The notes under the pieces: generated by a model
Told to the model about the DNA's origin: nothing
Databases searched by the model: none
Seen by the model: only the letters and a program-made list of their open reading frames with translations
In this document: positions 35,094 to 43,241 of the stretch, piece by piece
Numbering within the stretch: the first letter of the stretch is position 1
How the letters are laid out: each line of letters opens with the position of its first letter
DNA from: Streptomyces sp. ISL-10
GTDB lineage: Bacteria > Actinomycetota > Actinomycetes > Streptomycetales > Streptomycetaceae
Reading direction: 5' to 3'
Length of the DNA: 64,000 nucleotides
NCBI RefSeq assembly: GCF_018614575.1
Contig: NZ_JAGGOJ010000035.1
Location: forward strand, 62,001 to 126,000
Position numbers and translations under genes: made by a program

Positions 35094-36179
35094 TCAGCCG
35101 ATCTCCGCGCCGAACGTCGACAGCGCCTCCGTCACCGGCTGGAAGAACGTCTCGCCGCCCGACGAGCAGTCCCCGCTGCCGCCCGACGTCAGGCCGACCG
35201 CCGTGTCGCCCGAGAAGAGCGAGCCGCCACTGTCGCCGGGCTCGGCACAGACCGTGGTCTGGATGAGGCCCTCGACGACGTCGCCGTTGCCGTAGTTCAC
35301 GGTCGCATCGAGCGCGGTGACCTCACCGTCGTGGACCCGGGTCGTGGAGCCGCTGCGCTGCACCTGCATGCCGACGGTCGCGTCACCCGCCTTGGTGATG
35401 GCCTGCGCGCTGCCGTTGTAGAGGTTGACCTCGCTCGGGTGCGCGGTGTCTCCGTTGTACTTCACCAGCGCGAAGTCGTTGCCCGGGAACTGCGAGTCGA
35501 CCATCGTGCCGATGGCCGCCCCGCCCGCCGAGTCCGACCACTCGCTGCCGGACTGGCCGCAGTGCCCGGCGGTGATGAAGTGCGGCGCGCCGTCCTTGAC
35601 GACGTTGAAGCCCAGGGAGCAGCGGCCGCCGCCCGAGTGGATCGCGTCGCCGCCGGCGATGAAGGGCTTGAACTCGCCCGCGCTCCGCTTGAGTTCGGCC
35701 TTGGCACCGAGACCCTTCACGACGTCCTGCAGCTTTGTCAGTTCGGCGCCCTTGACCGTACGGTCCGCCGTGACGACCAGCTTGTTGGTGACCGGGTCGG
35801 TCGCCCAGGAGGTGCCCGGGATGCTCGCCCTGTCGGCCAGCGTCTGCCGGGCGCCGGTCAGTTCGGCCAGGGTGTTCTCGACGATCCGGGCCTTGCCGCC
35901 CGCTTCGCGCACGGTCTGCGCCGCGTCCTCGGAGACGACGTTGACCACGAGGGCCTTGGTGTCGGCGTCGTAGTACGCGCCGGCGCCGTCGGCGCCCAGA
36001 TCCGTCGTCAGCGAGAGGGCGAGCGTCCCCGCCGCCGGTGCGCTGAGGGACTTCACGGTGAACTGCTCTGTGCTGTCACTGGCGTTCGCACTCTGGAACG
36101 TGACGCCCGCGGCGACCAGGGCGACTACCGCCCCGCCCGCCACGGCGACTTTTCTCCTGGGTATGCGCCGGTGCTTCAA
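35094..36179 (-). CDS. Streptogrisin-like S1 serine protease (pre-pro form)
   Basis: A 361-residue secreted protease. A signal segment lies at about 1-35. An alpha-lytic-type prodomain of about 140 residues follows (SIPGTSWATDPVTNKLVVTADRTV). The mature chymotrypsin-fold domain starts near IAGGDAI. The catalytic triad is His in TAGHC, Asp in NDFALVKY and Ser in GDSGGS. Cys pairs flank the His and Ser sites. The start is TTG at 36179, six bases after a strong GGAGGT; no ATG or GTG in frame is credible. The prodomain should act as a folding chaperone and be cleaved outside the cell. Confidence 0.92.
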   Translation of the reverse strand: MKHRRIPRRKVAVAGGAVVALVAAGVTFQSANASDSTEQFTVKSLSAPAAGTLALSLTTDLGADGAGAYYDADTKALVVNVVSEDAAQTVREAGGKARIVENTLAELTGARQTLADRASIPGTSWATDPVTNKLVVTADRTVKGAELTKLQDVVKGLGAKAELKRSAGEFKPFIAGGDAIHSGGGRCSLGFNVVKDGAPHFITAGHCGQSGSEWSDSAGGAAIGTMVDSQFPGNDFALVKYNGDTAHPSEVNLYNGSAQAITKAGDATVGMQVQRSGSTTRVHDGEVTALDATVNYGNGDVVEGLIQTTVCAEPGDSGGSLFSGDTAVGLTSGGSGDCSSGGETFFQPVTEALSTFGAEIG

Positions 36180-36561
36180 GACATGACCTCCTGTGGGGGC
36201 CGCGCCCGGACAAGTGGGGTGCCCGGACACGGAGGATGGATCGCCCACTATTCCGAGGCGTCGCACTCGCACACAAGGCCGACCCTTGGACGGACACACG
36301 ACAACTCGCGTGCGTTCACAGCCTCTTCACAGGAACGCCGCCACCCTTCGGCTCGGTGCACCGGCCGTGAAGACGCGCCGGCCGCCGGACGCCCACCCCT
36401 CGGCCACGTTCACGCGCCCGGCTCGATCCACCGCATTCCGGACACGGCGCCACCCGCGGGACCGACATCACCGCACCCCGGACTCCCCGCCGTGGCCGCA
36501 GCGGCGGATACTGGGACGCGACGCCCGTCGGCCGACGGGCATCCGCCGCGAAGGGGACAGT
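36180..36561. other. Divergent promoter region, no gene
   Basis: The space between the divergent protease and hydrolase starts. A possible minus-strand promoter (TTGTGT ... TAGTGG, about 36255-36285) would serve the protease. No operator or small gene recognised. Confidence 0.35.
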
Positions 36562-37428
36562 GTGCGCATCGATGTGAGGACGGACGACGGCCGCACTCTG
36601 GTGGCGGAGGAGTGGGGCGCGCCGGACGGCACACCGGTGCTGCTGCACCACGGCACTCCCGGAAGTCGCGTCGGCACCGCGCTGCGCGATGTCACCGAGC
36701 GCCATCCCCAGGTGCGCCTCTTCGCCTACGACCGTCCGGGCTACGGGGATTCCGACCGCCGCGAGGGCCGCCGGGTGGCGGACGCGGCCGGCGACGCGGC
36801 GGCGGTCGCCGACGCACTCGGCATCGGCACGTTCGCGGTCGTCGGCCGCTCGGGGGGCGCGCCGCACGCCTTGGCCTGTGCGGCACTGCTGCCGGAGCGG
36901 GTGACGGGGGCAGCGGCGCTGGTCAGCCCCGCACCGCGGGACGCGGACGGGCTGAGCTGGTTCGCGGGCATGACGCCGATGAACGTGGACGAGTACACGC
37001 TCGCCACCACCGACCCGGCGGCGCTGGAACGGCTGTTGACGGCCCTCGCCGACGAGATCCGGGCGGACCCCGTACGACTGCTCGACCAACTGCGCGGCGC
37101 GCTCTCGAAGGCCGACGAGCCGGTACTCGCCGACGAGCGGGTCCGTGCCGTGCTGCTCGCCAACTACCGTGAGAGCGTGCGGGTCTCGGCGTACGGCTGG
37201 TTCGACGACACGCTCGCGCTGGCGACGCCGTGGGGGTTCGACCCCGAAGTGATCGAGCGCAGGGTGCTGTTGTGGCACGGCGCGGAGGACGTCTTCTCGC
37301 CGGTCGGCCACTTCCACTGGCTCGTCGGACGCATCCCCCGCTGCACGGCCGTGCTGGAGCCGGGTGCCGGGCACTTCACGGCGCAGTACGCACTCGGCCG
37401 GGCCCTGGAGTGGCTGCGGGAGGGGTGA
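36562..37428 (+). CDS. Alpha/beta hydrolase
   Basis: A 288-residue cytoplasmic alpha/beta hydrolase. The oxyanion region is LLHHGTPGSR. The nucleophile Ser is in GRSGGAP (about residue 97), the Asp/Glu region is WHGAEDVF, and the terminal His is in PGAGHF. GTG 36562 is preceded by AAGGGG; the longer frame is shadow. The substrate is unknown. It lies between two secreted proteases but has no signal peptide, so a shared role is not implied. Confidence 0.9.
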   Translation: MRIDVRTDDGRTLVAEEWGAPDGTPVLLHHGTPGSRVGTALRDVTERHPQVRLFAYDRPGYGDSDRREGRRVADAAGDAAAVADALGIGTFAVVGRSGGAPHALACAALLPERVTGAAALVSPAPRDADGLSWFAGMTPMNVDEYTLATTDPAALERLLTALADEIRADPVRLLDQLRGALSKADEPVLADERVRAVLLANYRESVRVSAYGWFDDTLALATPWGFDPEVIERRVLLWHGAEDVFSPVGHFHWLVGRIPRCTAVLEPGAGHFTAQYALGRALEWLREG

Positions 37429-37493
37429 GGAGCGCCGGGCCGGCGGAAAGGCCGGGCCGAACGTGCATGGCACCGTTCCTCCCCGCGTGGAAG

Positions 37494-37519
37494 CCCCCGC
37501 CCGGGGGTCCGGGCAGGGG
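37494..37519. terminator. Hairpin between convergent hydrolase and protease genes
   Basis: A G+C-rich stem (CCCCGCCCGG with CCGGGCAGGGG) in the 122-bp gap. No T-run; a plausible Streptomyces-type terminator. Confidence 0.45.
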
Positions 37520-37550
37520 CGCGCGTCCGGCGGGGGCAGGACCACCCGCG

Positions 37551-38459
37551 TCAGTAGACGCTGACTCCGTAGGCGCTGAGCGCTTCGGTGACCGGCTGGA
37601 AGAAGGTCGTGCCGCCCGTGGAGCAGTTGCCGCTGCCGCCGGAGGTCAGGCCGATGGCCCGGCTGCCGGAGTAGAGCGGACCGCCGCTGTCGCCCGGTTC
37701 GGCGCAGACGTTGGTGCGGATCATGCCGTAGACGATGTCACCGCCGCCGTAGTTGACGGTGGCGTTGAGGCCCGTCACGCTGCCGCTGTGGGTGCCCGTG
37801 GTGGAACCGCGGCGGGTGACGGACATCCCGACGGTGGCGTTGGCCGCGCTGGTGATGTCGACGCTGCCGACGGTGCCCGGGTGGGACAGCGAGGTGTTGG
37901 AGTAGCGGACGATGCCGTAGTCGTTGCCGGGGAAGCTGGACCCGGCCGTGGGGCCGATGGTGGTGGTCCGCGAGGAGTTCGTGTACCAGGTGCCCGCGCC
38001 GTCGGTGCAGTGGCCGGCGGTCAGCAGGTAGTAGGTGCCGCTGCTGCTGCGGACGTTGAACCCGAGGGAGCAGCGCCAGCTGGAGGCGTAGATGGCGTCG
38101 CCGCCCGAGATGAGTTTGGAGAAGGTGCCGGGGGTGCGCTCGATGCGCAGGGCGCCGGCGTTGCTCCCTGCCTCACGCTTGATCCTGGCGATCTCGGCCT
38201 GGGAGACGGTGCTGTCGGCGGTGACGACAAGCGTGTTCGTCGCTTTGTCGATGTGCCAGGCGGTACCGGCCACATCGGCTTCGAGCACGGCGTCGCTCGC
38301 GGCGGAGAGCTGGGTCGCGCTGTAGGTCTGCGCCTGGTCGGCGCTGGCGGTGGCGGTGGGAAGAGCCAGTGCCGCGGCCGCGATCAGGCCGGTGGACACG
38401 GCGAGCAGGCGGGTGCGTCTGCCGGTGGGGGTGCGGGGGATGGTGCGCTTGATCCTCAC
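37551..38459 (-). CDS. Streptogrisin A/B-like S1 serine protease (pre-pro form)
   Basis: A 302-residue secreted protease. The signal peptide ends at about residue 40 (TASA-DQ). A short prodomain (about 41-115) is followed by the mature domain starting near ISGGDAIY, 187-190 residues long, as in streptogrisins A and B. The triad is TAGHC, NDYGIV and GDSGGP; disulfide cysteines are present at each expected site. GTG 38459 with AGGA upstream. It is a paralogue of the protease at 35094-36179, with a shorter prodomain. Confidence 0.95.
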   Translation of the reverse strand: MRIKRTIPRTPTGRRTRLLAVSTGLIAAAALALPTATASADQAQTYSATQLSAASDAVLEADVAGTAWHIDKATNTLVVTADSTVSQAEIARIKREAGSNAGALRIERTPGTFSKLISGGDAIYASSWRCSLGFNVRSSSGTYYLLTAGHCTDGAGTWYTNSSRTTTIGPTAGSSFPGNDYGIVRYSNTSLSHPGTVGSVDITSAANATVGMSVTRRGSTTGTHSGSVTGLNATVNYGGGDIVYGMIRTNVCAEPGDSGGPLYSGSRAIGLTSGGSGNCSTGGTTFFQPVTEALSAYGVSVY

Positions 38460-38648
38460 TTGTCGTTCCTCCCGAGGGGAAAGGGGGCCCTTTTCGTGGG
38501 GGTGGGGCCCGGTGAGGCGCAGTCATGAAGCACGGCGGCCCGTTCGCAAGCCGGACAAGCCATGCCCCTGACAAGCGCTGATCGGGAGTATTAGCGGCGT
38601 CAACCAACCGCACAAGGGCAGGTTTCGGCCGCCGTGCGCATGCACGAC

Positions 38649-38685
38649 GGCCGGCCCCGACGGCTGGGATGTGCCGGGGCCGGCC
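38649..38685 (-). terminator. Hairpin downstream of the DUF1684 remnant
   Basis: Perfect 10-bp arms GGCCGGCCCC (38649-38658) and GGGGCCGGCC (38676-38685). It lies 37 bp past the DUF1684 remnant and is likely its original terminator. Confidence 0.5.
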
Positions 38686-38721
38686 CTGCTCTGCTGTGCT
38701 CGGGTCGCCCTTTGAGACGGG

Positions 38722-39408
38722 TCAGGCACCGACGAGGTTCCGTTCCCCGGCGGCGACCGCGACGGGCAGGGTGTTGCCCGGCGGCGGGAAGGGCAGAGGA
38801 AGTGGTCGGCGAAGGAGCACGGGGGCAGCAGCGCGCGGTTGAGGTCGATGTCGACGATGAGGTCCGGCCCGGGGGCGGCGGGCCGCAGGAAGCGGAAGCG
38901 ATAGCTGCTCTCCCCGCTGGTCGCGTCGGCGAAGACCGCCCACAGCGAACCGTCCGCCTCGATCGCCGCCTTGAGGGCGCACGGGGCCGCCGAGTTCGAA
39001 GAGGAACTCGCCGCCGATGCCGAGGCCGCGCTCGCGTCCGTCCGCGTTCTCGACCCGGACGCCGGTGTGCTCCTCGTACGGCCGGAAGCGTCCGGGCAGC
39101 CCCCCACCACGGGTCGTACGCGGACGCCTCGATCCCCTGGAACGCCTTGCGCGCCGGTGCGTCGGTGCGTCGGGGCGAAGTCGGGTACGGCCTTCGCGGC
39201 GCATGACGACCAGTCGGCGTCCAGCGTGCCCGACCCGGGAGTCGGGGATGGGCGTGTGGTCGGCGGTGAGCCGGACGGTGCCGGTGAACGGCTGTCCGTC
39301 GAGGGTGAGACCGTCCTCGGGCCCGGCGGTCACCCACCACCTCGCCCCGTCCTCCAGCCATGTCCCCGGGACGGCCGGAATTCGCCCCTCCGGGTGGTCG
39401 GCGAGCAT
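38722..39408 (-). pseudogene. DUF1684 family gene with several frameshifts
   Basis: Pieces of one DUF1684 protein are recognisable in order but in three frames. GLTLDGQPFTGTVRL and GRRLVVMRREG are in frame 1, KAFQGIEASAYDPWW in frame 2, LPGRFRPYEEHTGVRV in frame 1, AAIEADGSLWAVFADATSG and RALLPPCSFADHFLCP in frame 3, and PPPGNTLPVAVAAGERNLV in frame 1 again. At least four indels are needed. Neighbouring genes are intact, so the gene is probably decayed. Confidence 0.75.
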
Positions 39409-39746
39409 GGGAGCACCTCCGCCGAAGGCGGGGAGAGGGCGCCCGTGAGGGACAGCGGACCGTACGGTCCGCGGACCATGGCCACACGGCGTTCGTGCCC
39501 AGGTGTGCCAATCCGCTCGCGCCGCTCGTCGTGCCGGTTCCGCCCGTCCGTGCTCATGCGGTCAGCCCTGCCACGCCGGCTCGGTCGGCCCCAGGTGTGC
39601 GCGCAGGTCGGGCCCGCGTACCGCGTACGGAAGACCCGCGCTCCTGGAGCGCGCGGCCGGCATCCGCCGGCGGCAGGTCTCGACGGGCCGGCTGACCGGG
39701 GGCCGGCCCGCTGCCGATTATCCCGTCGGCGGGCCGGCGGGGGCGT

Positions 39747-40937
39747 TCAGCAGTCGCAGCCGCACCCGTCGCAGCAGCAGCTGTCTCCGCAGCTACTGCA
39801 GCAGTCACAGCAGCTGCAGCAGTCGCCGCAACTGCTGCAGTCGCACTGGCTGCACAGCCCGCCGCGCCGCTCCCGGCTCCACGGGTCCTCGAACGTGCCA
39901 CAGCACATCTGGCAGGTGCAGGCCAGCCCGGCCCACACCAGGCAGCCGGCGATGAGCCCCCGGCGGTCGCGCCGCGGCGGCTCGGGCGGCAGCGGACCAC
40001 CGGGTCCGCCCGGACCGCCGGGGCCGGGGGCGTACGGATTGCCGGTACCCGGCGCGTACGGACCCGGCTGGTGCGAGCAGGTCGTCGTGCCGAAGGACCG
40101 GTCAACGGAGTTGCGCAGCTCATGCGCGAGCAGCACATGCACCAACCGGTCGTCCACGAAGCGGACGTCCTTCAGCGCGAGCCTGATCCCGTGCACCGCG
40201 TCGTCGGCGAGGCGGCGCGCCTCGGCGAGGGAGGTGCCGGTCTCGGTGAGAGGGTTCCAGGCGCCCGACGCCGCGTCAGTCTCCTTGTCCTCCACGGCGT
40301 CCAGCAGATGCGCGAGCCGCCCGAAGAGCCGCCCGGCCTCGGCGAGCGGGGCCGTGTTCTCGGGGCGGCCGGCGAGCACCGCGGTGTGCGCGAACGCGGC
40401 GGCGGTCGCGGTCTCGGTCGGCTCGGTGACGGTGAGCAGGGAGGTACCGGGCCCGGCCAACGCCTCGATCCCGGTCTGCCGGTCGACGGCGTCGACGAGG
40501 AGCGCCGTGTCGAACCCGAGGGCGGCACCGGAGCGCGCGCCGGCCCTGTCCCAGCCCGCGGCGACGCGGCGGGCGGCTGCGGCGACCGGCCTGCGGGCCA
40601 ACACGCCGTCCCTGTCGGCGACGTGGTCGCGCACCTTCGCAGAGGCGAGGACGAGCGAGACGGCCGCGGCCAGCTTCGCGCCCTCGCCCCGGGCGACAGG
40701 CGCGGTGCGCATGGCACGCAGCGGGCAGGGCCCCGCGGTGCGCCGCTGTGCGGGGGTGCGTTCGCTCTGAGCCTCCGTCAGAACGGAGACGATCAGGCCG
40801 TCGTAGTTCGTCACGATGCGGGCGAACTGGCCGTGGTCGGCGCGAAGCGCCAGGCACAGCCCGCACAAGTGCGCCATCCACTCGGTCTTCAGTGCGTCAC
40901 CGAGCCGGTGCGAGCACGGCCTGACTATTCCGAACAA
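39747..40937 (-). CDS. DUF5685-like protein with cysteine-rich tail
   Basis: A 396-residue protein. The mainly helical N-terminal domain (about 1-275) carries Cys8 (RPCSH) and a CGLC pair at 25-28, with many Ala/Leu/Arg helices. A Pro/Gly-rich linker (about 285-320) and a hydrophobic stretch with CTCQMCC follow. The tail has 17 Cys in the last 35 residues and mostly Ser, Gly and Asp otherwise. The start is TTG at 40937, with GGGGGA upstream. It resembles Streptomyces DUF5685 proteins of unknown role. The tail could bind metal or be modified; both are inference. It is divergent from sepF, with 287 bp between. Confidence 0.75.
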   Translation of the reverse strand: MFGIVRPCSHRLGDALKTEWMAHLCGLCLALRADHGQFARIVTNYDGLIVSVLTEAQSERTPAQRRTAGPCPLRAMRTAPVARGEGAKLAAAVSLVLASAKVRDHVADRDGVLARRPVAAAARRVAAGWDRAGARSGAALGFDTALLVDAVDRQTGIEALAGPGTSLLTVTEPTETATAAAFAHTAVLAGRPENTAPLAEAGRLFGRLAHLLDAVEDKETDAASGAWNPLTETGTSLAEARRLADDAVHGIRLALKDVRFVDDRLVHVLLAHELRNSVDRSFGTTTCSHQPGPYAPGTGNPYAPGPGGPGGPGGPLPPEPPRRDRRGLIAGCLVWAGLACTCQMCCGTFEDPWSRERRGGLCSQCDCSSCGDCCSCCDCCSSCGDSCCCDGCGCDC

Positions 40938-41224
40938 GTGGGTCCCCCGTGAGTCGTTCGACAGATCGGGGGCAATCGTACCGACGGGCCGTTCACCCGT
41001 ACGTCCCCAAGGTCACCCGTCTGGTCCGACTTTTGTATTTTGATCCCCTCATGCCGCCTGTGCAGCAAGAACCTTGACGAATCGCCACATCTTCTGCACC
41101 AGTACCGTCACGAATCCTCTGCGCGGCGGCTATCCACTTGGCGCGCGATCCGCATGATGGACGACCATAGGGGTGCGGAACGACAGACCGCAGTGAGACC
41201 ACTGCAGCACGGAAGGAGGCGTCC

Positions 41225-41659
41225 ATGGGTTCGGTACGCAAGGCGAGCGCCTGGCTGGGACTCGTCGAGGACAACGACGGGCGTTACTACGACGACGAGT
41301 ACGCCGAGGGCGCGGAGACGGGTGACGCATGGGTCACCGACCCCCGGGTGCGTGTGGCCTCCGAATCCGCGCAGCAGGAGGGCCGCCGGATCGCCACGGT
41401 CTCCCCTGACGGGTTCCGGGACGCCCGGGGCATCGGTGAGCTGTTCCGCGACGGCGTTCCCGTCATCGTGAACCTCACGGCGATGGAGCCGACCGACGCC
41501 AAGCGCGTCGTCGACTTCGCCGCGGGCCTCGCCTTCGGCCTGCGCGGCTCCATCGAGCGCGTGGCGACGCGGGTCTTCCTGCTGACCCCCGCCGACACAC
41601 AGATCGTCAGCGGGGATCCCGCGGGCCGTTCGCAGGACGGCTTTTTCAACCAGAGCTGA
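41225..41659 (+). CDS. sepF: SepF-family cell division protein
   Basis: A 144-residue SepF homologue. A short N-terminal amphipathic segment (MGSVRKASAWLGLVED) for membrane contact precedes an acidic linker. The C-terminal SepF core (about 60-135) has PVIVNLTAMEPTDAKRVVDF and ATRVFLLTPAD. SepF links FtsZ to the membrane. Actinobacteria often carry several SepF paralogues; this one is away from the ftsZ cluster, so it is likely an accessory copy. GAAGGAGG precedes the ATG. Confidence 0.92.
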   Translation: MGSVRKASAWLGLVEDNDGRYYDDEYAEGAETGDAWVTDPRVRVASESAQQEGRRIATVSPDGFRDARGIGELFRDGVPVIVNLTAMEPTDAKRVVDFAAGLAFGLRGSIERVATRVFLLTPADTQIVSGDPAGRSQDGFFNQS

Positions 41660-41699
41660 GCAGGGCCCTCGCCGGTCGGCACCTGGGCCGGCAGCGGGC

Positions 41700-42890
41700 C
41701 TACCGGAACGCGTCGAGGCCGGTGAGCGCCTTGCCCAGCACGAGCTGGTGCATCTCGACGGTGCCCTCGTAGGTGAGCACCGACTCGAGGTTGGTGGCGT
41801 GCCGCATGACGGGGTACTCCAGGGAGATCCCGTTCGCGCCGAGGATGGTACGTGCGGTGCGGCAGATCTCGATCGCCTCGCGCACGTTGTTGAGCTTTCC
41901 GAAACTGACCTGCTCCGGCCGCAGCTTCCCGGCGTCCATCCGCCTGCCGAGGTGGTGGGCGAGCAGAATGCCCTTGTGCAGCTCTACGGCCATGTCGGCG
42001 AGCTTGGCCTGGGTGAGCTGGAAGCCGCCGATCGGCCGGCCGAACTGTTCGCGCGTCTTCGCGTACGCCACCGCCGCCTCGAAGCTGGAGCGCGCGGCGC
42101 CCATCGCACCCCACACGATCCCGTAGCGGGCGTGGCTCAGACAACTGAGCGGTCCGCGCAGACCGGCGACCTCGGGCAGCACCGCGTCGGCGGGCAGCCG
42201 TACGTCGTCCATGACCAGTTCGCTGGTCACGCTCGCGCGCAGAGACCACTTGTGCTTGATCTCGGGGGCGGAGAATCCGGTGCTGTCGGTGGGCACGACG
42301 AAGCCGCGGATGCCCTCGTCCGTCTGCGCCCACACGACCGCGACGCCGGCGACAGAGCCGTTCGTGATCCACATCTTGCGGCCGGTGAGCACCCAGTCCG
42401 AGCCGTCGCGCTTGGCGTAGGTGCGCATGGCGGCGGGGTCGGAGCCGTGGTCGGGCTCGGTGAGGCCGAAGCAGCCGATGATCTCGCCCGCGGCCATGCC
42501 CGGCAGCCAGCGCTCCTTCTGCTCCTGGGAGCCGAAGCGGTGGATCGCGTACATGGCCAGCGACCCCTGCACGGAAACGAGGGAGCGGATGCCGGAGTCG
42601 GCGGCCTCCAGCTCCAGGCAGGCCAGTCCGTACTGAACGGCGGTCGCCCCCGCGCAGCCGTAGCCGTCGAGGGACATGCCGAGCGCGCCGATGGAACCGA
42701 GTTCGCGGGCCAGCTCGCGGATACCGGGCAGCTCACCGCGCTCGTACCAGTCGGAGATGTGCGGCATGACGCGGTCGGCGGCCCAGGCGCGGACGGTGTC
42801 GCGGATGGCGAGGTCCTCGGCGTCGAGCAGGTCGTCGACGCCGAGCGGATCGGCCGGGTCGAAGGGCGGGAGCTTCGAGGATGCGGACAT
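41700..42890 (-). CDS. Glutaryl-CoA dehydrogenase-like acyl-CoA dehydrogenase
   Basis: A 396-residue FAD enzyme that introduces a trans-2 double bond into acyl-CoA. The FAD-binding GCFGLTEPDHGSDP and KMWITNGSVA are clear. The catalytic base Glu375 lies in TYEGT, the position used by glutaryl-CoA dehydrogenase and most short-chain enzymes. Overall motif set and length fit the GCDH branch, involved in lysine/tryptophan breakdown, though a general acyl-CoA role is possible. A 17-bp palindrome lies 66 bp upstream, matching that of the ALDH-ADH operon. Confidence 0.88.
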   Translation of the reverse strand: MSASSKLPPFDPADPLGVDDLLDAEDLAIRDTVRAWAADRVMPHISDWYERGELPGIRELARELGSIGALGMSLDGYGCAGATAVQYGLACLELEAADSGIRSLVSVQGSLAMYAIHRFGSQEQKERWLPGMAAGEIIGCFGLTEPDHGSDPAAMRTYAKRDGSDWVLTGRKMWITNGSVAGVAVVWAQTDEGIRGFVVPTDSTGFSAPEIKHKWSLRASVTSELVMDDVRLPADAVLPEVAGLRGPLSCLSHARYGIVWGAMGAARSSFEAAVAYAKTREQFGRPIGGFQLTQAKLADMAVELHKGILLAHHLGRRMDAGKLRPEQVSFGKLNNVREAIEICRTARTILGANGISLEYPVMRHATNLESVLTYEGTVEMHQLVLGKALTGLDAFR

Positions 42891-42956
42891 GAGGTGGCCT
42901 CCGACGGCTCTCCGGCAGCTCGGCGCTGCGGAACACTGATGACGGGCCGTTTCGAA

Positions 42957-42973
42957 AACTAGCAGCGCTAGTT
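42957..42973 (-). promoter_or_regulatory. Palindromic operator of the acyl-CoA dehydrogenase gene
   Basis: AACTAGC-AGC-GCTAGTT, a perfect 7-bp dyad with a 3-bp centre. It has the same arms and spacing as 2654-2670 except one arm base. Likely a shared TetR-type site. Confidence 0.65.
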
Positions 42974-43129
42974 ACGGCTTGGCCCGACGTTACGGCTCAG
43001 TGTGCCGCGCGTCCAGACCCGACGGCTGCCGGGCGGCGGCGCACGGCGACCGGTGCGCGAGGGCGCTCCCGTGCCCGGGCCGGCGCGCACTGCGACCGAC
43101 GCGGGCGGGGCCCGGGTGGACCCGGGGCC

Positions 43130-43241
43130 GGGGCCACCCGCTCAGCCACGCTCGCCGACGTCACCCCGCGGCGGGGCCGGTTGGGCAGCCCCGGAATCGG
43201 GGCCACCCGCTCAGACGTGTCCGGCGACGTCGTCCTGCGGC
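43130..43241. repeat. Two-copy ~43-bp direct repeat across the MFS gene end
   Basis: GGGGCCACCCGCTCAG followed by diverged but alignable sequence occurs at 43130-43172 and 43199-43241. The second copy contains the stop codon and last codons of the MFS exporter, so the first looks like a duplicated 3' end. Confidence 0.45.
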
